Positions 1 through 5,400 of a DNA stretch of 7,163 bases are shown here, piece by piece. The position numbers and the translations under genes were made by a program. The DNA lies in assembly GCA_016463365.1 (NCBI GenBank), contig JAEMRJ010000112.1, positions 1 through 7,163 of the forward strand, in the 5' to 3' direction. Each line of letters opens with the position of its first letter. Position 1 is the first letter of the stretch. This DNA is from Thermoleophilaceae bacterium (GTDB taxonomy: Bacteria; Actinomycetota; Thermoleophilia; Solirubrobacterales; JACPNS01). Below the pieces are notes generated by a model. It saw nothing but the letters and a program-made list of their open reading frames with translations, did no database searches and was not told where the DNA came from.

Positions 1-968
1 TGCGCATGCAGCCGATCGCGATGGACCCGCCCAAGCACGACCGCATGAAGGCGCTGTTCCAGCAGGCCTTCACCCCGCGGCGCATCGCGGCGCACACCGA
101 GATCATCCGCGTGATCACCAACCACGTGCTCGACGGTGTCGGCCAGCGCGGCGAGTGCGATCTGGTCACAGATGTCGGTGCGCACATCACTTCCCGGGTG
201 ATCGGATCTCTTCTGGGCACCCCGGAGTCCGACGACGAGCAGCTTGTTGCGTGGTCCAACACCCTCATCGGCTATGAAGACCCCGACTACCGACCGGATT
301 TTGACGGCGTGATGAAGGCCGTCGCGGATGCCTTTGAATATGTCCTCCCGATGATCGCCGATCGCCGCGAGAATCCGACTGACGATCTGATCTCCGCGCT
401 CGCGGCGGCAGAGGTTGACGGCGACCACCTGACCGAAGCCGAGATGGTCTCGACCTTCGGCCTGCTGATGGCGGCGGGCAATGACAGCACCCGCGCTGTC
501 TACGGACAGAGCATGCTCGCTCTGATCGCCAACCCTGACCAGCGTCAACTGCTGCTCGACGACCCGTCCCGCATCGAAGACGCAGTCGAAGAGTGCCTGC
601 GCTGCTTCCCGGCCTTCAGCTACATGCGCCGCACCGCCACGCGTGACGTGGAGATGCACGGACAGCAGATCAAAGAGGGCGACAAGCTCGCGCTCTGGTA
701 CATCTCGGGCAACCGCGACGAGACGGTTTACGAGAATTCAGACAGCTTCGACATCACGCGAGGACGCCCTCAACACCAGGCGTTCGGCGCCGGCGGGCGG
801 CACTTCTGCCTCGGCGCTGCGCTCGCACGACTCGAGCTGAAGATCATGCTCGAAGAGACGCTGCGGCGCTTTCCAGACATGGAACTCGCCGGCGAGCCGG
901 TCCGCGCCCAGTCGCTGTTCCTCAACCAGCACAAATCGATCCCGGTGAGCTTCACTCCGGAGTCCTGA
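1..968 (+). CDS. Cytochrome P450, N-terminally truncated by window edge (CYP124/125/142-like)
   Basis: This is the C-terminal ~320 residues of a cytochrome P450, a heme monooxygenase that inserts oxygen from O2 using electrons from a ferredoxin partner. The frame is open to the window edge, and the first visible motif (MDPPKHDRMK, C-helix) normally lies about 90-110 residues into a ~400-residue P450, so the true start is upstream. Numbering from the Met at 6, the I-helix motif is AAGNDSTR (acid D160, then S161-T162). The K-helix ExxR is E196-R199. The heme loop FGAGGRHFCLG has its Cys ligand at residue 268 (bases 807-809). The long heme loop and the GNRDE segment resemble actinobacterial CYP124/125/142 enzymes, which oxidise sterol side chains or branched lipids, but the substrate cannot be read from sequence. 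The position of the usual catalytic Thr carries Ser. It overlaps the TetR gene downstream by one base. Family assignment is firm; subfamily is inference. Confidence 0.95.
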   Translation, partial: RMQPIAMDPPKHDRMKALFQQAFTPRRIAAHTEIIRVITNHVLDGVGQRGECDLVTDVGAHITSRVIGSLLGTPESDDEQLVAWSNTLIGYEDPDYRPDFDGVMKAVADAFEYVLPMIADRRENPTDDLISALAAAEVDGDHLTEAEMVSTFGLLMAAGNDSTRAVYGQSMLALIANPDQRQLLLDDPSRIEDAVEECLRCFPAFSYMRRTATRDVEMHGQQIKEGDKLALWYISGNRDETVYENSDSFDITRGRPQHQAFGAGGRHFCLGAALARLELKIMLEETLRRFPDMELAGEPVRAQSLFLNQHKSIPVSFTPES

Positions 969-1594
969 TGAACCCGGAGCCGGCCGCCAAAGTCGATGGC
1001 CGGCTGCGCCGGGCCGAGACCGAGCAACGCATCCTCGACGGTACGGTCGAACTGCTCGACGCGGGCGCGTCGCTCGCGGGCCTGAGCGTCAACCGGATCG
1101 TCGAGGCGTCCGGTGTTTCACGCGCCACGTTCTATCTGCACTTCGCGGACAAGCGGCAGCTCGTGCAGCGCCTTGGCGAGACCCAGCTCGTCGCGTTCCG
1201 GGCTGTCACAGAGACTTTCTTTGAGCACGAGCAGGCCGGTCGCGAAGAGCTCAGGCAGACGGTCGACGGCCTGGTCTCGCTCTGGCGCGGTCACGCCGGG
1301 GTGCTCTCGAGCCTGATCGAGATGGCCGAGTACGACGCCGAATCACGCGAGTCCTGGCAGAGGATCATCCACGCCATCGCGCTGTCGATGGCGCCAGCGC
1401 TGCGCGAGCGCAGACCAGAGCTCGATGAGCCGATGGTCCTGACGCTTGCCGAGATCATCGCCTGGACCGGCGAGCGCTCGCTGCACCAGATGGTCGGGCG
1501 CGACGCCACCGACGCCCAGGCCCGCCGCGCGGCCGAGGGTCTGACCGAGGCCGTCTGGCGCGTCGTCGCGCCTGCAAGTTCGCTCGCACGCTGA
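968..1594 (+). CDS. TetR-family transcriptional regulator, EthR-like
   Basis: This encodes a 208-residue DNA-binding regulator, the usual size for the TetR family. The N-terminal domain has the expected start (RRAETEQRILDGTVELL) and a helix-turn-helix at about residues 39-59 ending in SGVSRATFYLHFADK, the most conserved part of the family. The C-terminal ligand-binding domain, with an LWRGHAGVL segment, an SRESW stretch and a late GERSLHQMV segment, resembles EthR-type regulators that repress monooxygenase genes; this resemblance is from memory, not from a search. The ATG at 968 shares its A with the P450 TGA (966-968), and GGAG at 959-962 lies five bases upstream, so translation is probably coupled to the P450. 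Members usually repress neighbouring genes until a small hydrophobic ligand binds. Control of the adjacent P450 is plausible, but the operator would lie upstream of the window. A strong terminator follows about 110 bases later. Confidence 0.93.
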   Translation: MNPEPAAKVDGRLRRAETEQRILDGTVELLDAGASLAGLSVNRIVEASGVSRATFYLHFADKRQLVQRLGETQLVAFRAVTETFFEHEQAGREELRQTVDGLVSLWRGHAGVLSSLIEMAEYDAESRESWQRIIHAIALSMAPALRERRPELDEPMVLTLAEIIAWTGERSLHQMVGRDATDAQARRAAEGLTEAVWRVVAPASSLAR

Positions 1595-1703
1595 CCGCCT
1601 GCGCAGGCTCGGCGTACGCGACATGGAATTCTTTTCGCAGACATCGGACGCGCGGTTCCCGAGCAGCCCGCGCGACTCCCCCCGGGGTCAAACTGAGGTA
1701 GAG

Positions 1704-1736
1704 AAAAGGCGCCCCCTGGGAGGGCGCCTTTTCTTG
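1704..1736 (+). terminator. Intrinsic terminator after the P450-TetR unit
   Basis: A perfect 11-bp stem (1704-1714 with 1722-1732, core GGCGCCC/GGGCGCC) encloses a 7-base loop and runs into a T-rich tail (TTTTCTTGTTCTT). It lies about 110 bases after the TetR stop and about 85 bases before the lipoprotein start, so it separates two transcription units. The left arm begins with AAAA, so it could also work on the opposite strand, but no minus-strand gene ends here. Confidence 0.9.
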
Positions 1737-1805
1737 TTCTTAATTCAACAGACATGGCGCCCAAACGCTTCAGCCCTTATTCTCTTGCCGGTCTGAACGT
1801 CACCC

Positions 1806-1812
1806 AGGGGAG
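1806..1812 (+). promoter_or_regulatory. Ribosome binding site that fixes the lipoprotein start
   Basis: AGGGGAG is a near-ideal Shine-Dalgarno sequence seven bases before the ATG at 1820. The longer in-frame start at 1754 has no comparable site and would put a non-signal-like extension in front of the signal peptide, so 1820 is preferred. A second in-frame ATG at 1826 is possible but less well spaced. Confidence 0.8.
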
Positions 1813-1819
1813 ATCCGGA

Positions 1820-2305
1820 ATGTCTATGTCTTTCAAGAAAATTGCTCTTGTCGTGCTGCCGGCCGCCGTGCTTGCGCTGGGCCTCGGCGGATGCGGCGAA
1901 GAAGAGCCTTCGCGCGACTATGCGCCGACCAAGGACTCCAGCGGTGCCAGCGGCCCAAAGGTGACAACGAGGAGCTCCGACGCAGGGACGATCCTGGCGG
2001 ACTCGAGCGGGCGAGCGTTCTACGTTTTTTCCAAGGACGAGGACGGCGTTTCCAACTGCAAGGACGCCTGCCTCGGTGCCTGGCCCCCGGCAACGATCAG
2101 CGGCGACCCTGTCGCCGCCGGTGACGCCGAACAGTCCAAGATCGGCACGATCAAGCTCGCCTCAGCGACGCAGCTGACCTACGACGGCCGACCGCTCTAC
2201 TACTACGTCAAGGACAAGAAGCCCAAGTACGTCCGGGGCAACGGTGTCAAGAGCTTTGACGGCACCTGGAGCACCGTGAAGCCGTCCGGCGATCCGACTG
2301 GCTGA
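1820..2305 (+). CDS. Secreted lipoprotein, COG4315 / PF03640 type
   Basis: This encodes a 161-residue exported lipoprotein. The N-terminus has a short basic part (SFKK), a hydrophobic stretch and a lipobox LGGC with the lipidated Cys at residue 25, so the mature protein should be anchored to the outer face of the membrane. A low-complexity acidic/Ser linker follows. The body carries the features of the 'secreted repeat of unknown function' family: GTILADSSGRAFYVFSKD, a CKDAC cysteine pair before LGAWPP, then TYDGRPLYYYVKDKKP and a C-terminal FDGTWSTVKPSG. The family usually has two such repeats, each with a G..L.D..G.xLY pattern. Its biochemical role is not established; redox or electron-transfer roles have been suggested for relatives, but nothing here proves one. 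It lies downstream of a strong terminator, so it has its own promoter, which I could not identify. The gene appears intact. Confidence 0.88.
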   Translation: MSMSFKKIALVVLPAAVLALGLGGCGEEEPSRDYAPTKDSSGASGPKVTTRSSDAGTILADSSGRAFYVFSKDEDGVSNCKDACLGAWPPATISGDPVAAGDAEQSKIGTIKLASATQLTYDGRPLYYYVKDKKPKYVRGNGVKSFDGTWSTVKPSGDPTG

Positions 2306-2317
2306 TCGCCGTCAGGG

Positions 2318-2347
2318 GCTGCCGCCGAAGGCAGCGAGAACTTTTTT
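2318..2347 (+). terminator. Possible weak terminator after the lipoprotein gene
   Basis: A 6-bp hairpin (GCTGCC at 2318-2323 with GGCAGC at 2330-2335, 6-base loop) is followed six bases later by TTTTTT (2342-2347). The short stem and the gap before the T-run make it weaker than the terminator at 1704. It may attenuate rather than end transcription, leaving open partial read-through into the protease gene. Confidence 0.4.
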
Positions 2348-2374
2348 CGCATAAATGTGCGTGTCCGCGCATTG

Positions 2375-2403
2375 GGTGGTCAGACAGTCCTGATCTGACC
2401 ACC
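2375..2403 (+). promoter_or_regulatory. Perfect 10-bp inverted repeat upstream of the large protease gene
   Basis: GGTGGTCAGA (2375-2384) and TCTGACCACC (2394-2403) are exact reverse complements separated by nine bases. The right arm ends four bases before the G-rich ribosome binding site and 14 bases before the ATG at 2418. It could be an operator for a dimeric repressor or, if transcribed, a 5'-UTR hairpin placed to influence translation. No T-run follows, so a simple terminator is unlikely. The symmetry is seen directly; its function is inference. Confidence 0.55.
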
Positions 2404-2407
2404 TGAT

Positions 2408-2413
2408 GGGGGA
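2408..2413 (+). promoter_or_regulatory. Ribosome binding site that fixes the protease start
   Basis: GGGGGA lies four to five bases before the ATG at 2418, which begins a textbook signal peptide. The in-frame ATG at 2406 overlaps the edge of this site and has no purine-rich sequence of its own upstream, so 2418 is the preferred start. Confidence 0.7.
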
Positions 2414-2417
2414 AACC

Positions 2418-5400
2418 ATGAACGTGCATTCATTGCGCACTCCGCGCGGCGTCATTCTGACGCTGCTGACAGCAGTACTCACAATCCTTGCAATCTGCGT
2501 ATTCGCGCCGACGGCACCAGCCGCAGCCAAGAAGAAGGTCACGGTGACCGGAACGTACGGCGTGCCGATCGAGGAAACCATCGGCAGCAAAGACGGCCAC
2601 AGCCACAAAGGCCGGCCGGTCGTGAATACCGCGAGGTACTCATACACGCTTCGCATGAACCCGCGCACGACGCGCGTTCTGCGCCACGGCCGCAGCTACA
2701 GCTGGAAGCGCGGCAAGCGGTTCTTCTCCTCGCGCGCTCGGGTGACCGTCACCGGGTCGCTCAAGAACGGCTCGATCAAGGTCAGGACGATCCGAATCGC
2801 CAAGCCTTCCAAAAAGGCGAAGTCCTCTGCGTTCTCGGGCACCTATCGCACGGCCGTGATTCCTTACAACTTCAGCAATGACACCAGCACGCCTCACACA
2901 GTTGAGGGCCTGCGCCAGGATGTCTTCACCGGCGCAAACTCCGTCCAGGCATACTGGCGTGAGGTCTCGAATGATGTGATCAAGTTCTCGGGGGCCGACA
3001 CCTCGAACCTCGACGGTGACGTATTCCCGTGGGTCACGATTTCCAGCTCCAGCACCAGCGCCACGTGTGACCATGTTGCCTGGGGGAATGAGGCACTCAC
3101 AGCTTCTGGCGTGAATGCGGCCAACTACGATCGAATTCTCTTTGTGCAGCCGGAAGCGTCGGCGTGCAGTTGGGATGGCGTGGCCGACACAGTCAACCGC
3201 GCCTGGCACCAGATGCCGCCGAGCAGCGTGCCGAACGCGCGCATCATGGCGCACGAATTCGGCCACAACTTCAATCTCAACCATGCTGGCGCGGCGCCGT
3301 GCCCGGTGACGGGTTCCGCGTTGACCTTGACGGCCACGATGACGTCGGTCTGTTACGACGCAAACAGCGCGGGCGGTAGCTGGGGAACTGCAAATGACTA
3401 CAACATCATGGGCTATGACAATTCGTCAATGCACCACGTGTCGGCCTATCAGAAGCTCTCCATGGGACTGTTGCCCTCATCCTCAGTCGCCTCGATGGCT
3501 ACGCCCGGCAACTACACCATCTACCCGTCTGTAACAGCAGACGCGCCGGGTGCACAGCTGCTGCAGGCACCGCGCACATACAGCACATTCATGCGGAATC
3601 CGCAGATGTATGCCGAGTACCGCAAGCCCCATGGGGTCTTCGAGAACTTCAGCAGCGCCGCCAGCAGTGAAGTGCCCATGGGAGTGCAATTCTCATTTGC
3701 TCCGGCCTTTGATCTGGCCAGCGACGGCGAGATCGACAGCTCCTTCGGATGGCCGCAGATGTTGCTCGACGGCGCTCCAGAACACGAAACCACTGCCAAT
3801 CTGGACTTCGACCCGGTCAAGCCGCGGGAGAGCTTCTACGACTACGCGTCCAGCCGGGTCTACACCGTGCTCAGCGCAGACGGGACTTCGGCCACGGTCA
3901 AGACGAGCACCCCGCCGGCGCCCGGCAACCAACCGACCGTCGGAGTCAGCGGCACTGAGCTCGTCTACAACGCCGGCACCAATCAGCACAACAGCCTGTT
4001 CGTCCGCACCAACGCTGCTCGAAACGCGCTCGTGATCGTCGACAACGCAACGCCGATCACCGCGGGACCCGGCTGCACCGCCGCAGGCGAGCTGACCGTG
4101 TCATGTCCGTTTACAGGGTTCACCACTTTCAGGGCGAACCTCGGCGACCTTGAGGACTCGTTCCGTCAGGTCAACTCGGTCAGCAAGGCGATCACCGTCG
4201 ACGGCGGTTCTGGCGCGGACACGATTGACGGGGCCAAGGTAACTGCCTCCTACGCATCGCGCACTTCCGGAGTGAACCTCTCGCTCGACGGAGTAGCCAA
4301 CGACGGCGCGCCTGGCGAGACCGACCTCTTGGGCACTTCGACTCACGGTGTTGTTGGCGGTAGTGGAAACGACACGATTGTCGGATCTGAAGCCAACGAC
4401 ACGATCGACGGCGGGCTCGGAAGTGACACGATCGACGCCGCAGGCGGCGAGGTTGACCTCATCACTTACGCATCCCGCTCGTCGGATCTGGCAGTCCACC
4501 TGAACGGCCAGCCCGAGAGCGGCGCAGTCGCTCAGGGCGAGGCGGACTCGCTCACGAACTTCGAGAGCGCGACCGGCGGGTCGGGGAACGACACGATCTC
4601 CGGATCAAGTATTCCGATCGGAGACCAAGCTCGGCTCACGGGTGGCGACGGCAACGACACCATGACGGCGGGTGGTGATCACGTCCAGAGCTTCTACGGA
4701 GACAATGGAAACGACACGATCACGGGCACTGTGTACCCCGACTACATCTACGCGGGCGCCGGCGATGACCGAATCGACTCCGGTTACGGAGCGGCGTTTG
4801 ACTACGTCGCTGATGGAGGCGGAGTCGACACGATCGACTATTCAAACCGCACCAACGGCGTCGCGATTGACCTCGCCAACGGAACTGCCACCGCACCGGG
4901 ACTCGAGGACGATCAGCTCGTCGGAATCGAAAACGCCATCGGCACCCCGCACAACGACACAATCACCGGCAGCACCGCCGCAAACGTGCTCACCGGCGGC
5001 GCCGGAGCTGACACGCTCAACGGTGGCCTCGGCAACGACTCGCTGCGCGCACGCGACGCCGAAGTCGACTCCGTGACTTGTGGTGACGCCAGCGACACCG
5101 ACACAGCGAGTATTGATGCAACCGACGACCCGGTCATCGGTTGCGAGACAACCACCATGGCACCAGAGACGACGATCGTTTCCGGCATTGCCGAGGGCGC
5201 ATCCAGCACCTCGAGGACGCAGGCGTTCACGTTCTCGTCTGACACGGCCCCAGTGACCTTCGAGTGCAGTCTCGACTCGGGCGCCTGGACCGTGTGCGCC
5301 TCGCCGTACACGACCCCGGACCTGAGCATCGCGAATCACACGTTTTCCGTGCGCGCGATCGACATTTTCGGCGGAACCGATGCCACGCCGGCAACGCGTT

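Noticed and set aside
1597..1608. 12-bp palindrome GCCTGCGCAGGC just after the TetR stop
   Set aside because: It is short, GC-rich and has no hairpin loop room. It could occur by chance in such DNA, and there is no evidence that it is an operator.
1622..1795. Short plus-strand reading frame starting at ATG 1622
   Set aside because: It runs through the strong terminator hairpin, has no ribosome binding site and no protein-like composition.
1754..1819. In-frame extension of the lipoprotein to an ATG at 1754
   Set aside because: No ribosome binding site there, whereas AGGGGAG sits ideally before 1820, and the extension would displace the signal peptide from the N-terminus.
2348..2356. GCATAAATG as a -10 promoter element for the protease gene
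   Set aside because: No acceptable -35 sequence at the right spacing, so the promoter call would be guesswork.
2406..2417. Alternative protease start at 2406
   Set aside because: It has no purine-rich site upstream and overlaps the G-run that serves the start at 2418; the signal peptide is well formed from 2418.
2640..3284. Minus-strand open frame of 214 codons opposite the protease domain
   Set aside because: Arg/Ala/Val-rich shadow typical of high-GC DNA. The plus-strand frame carries clear motifs (HEFGH, Met-turn).
4842..5339. Minus-strand open frames opposite the RTX and beta-repeat region (also 4101-4499 and 6432-6944)
   Set aside because: Mirror frames of repetitive coding DNA with low-complexity composition and no recognisable domains or starts.
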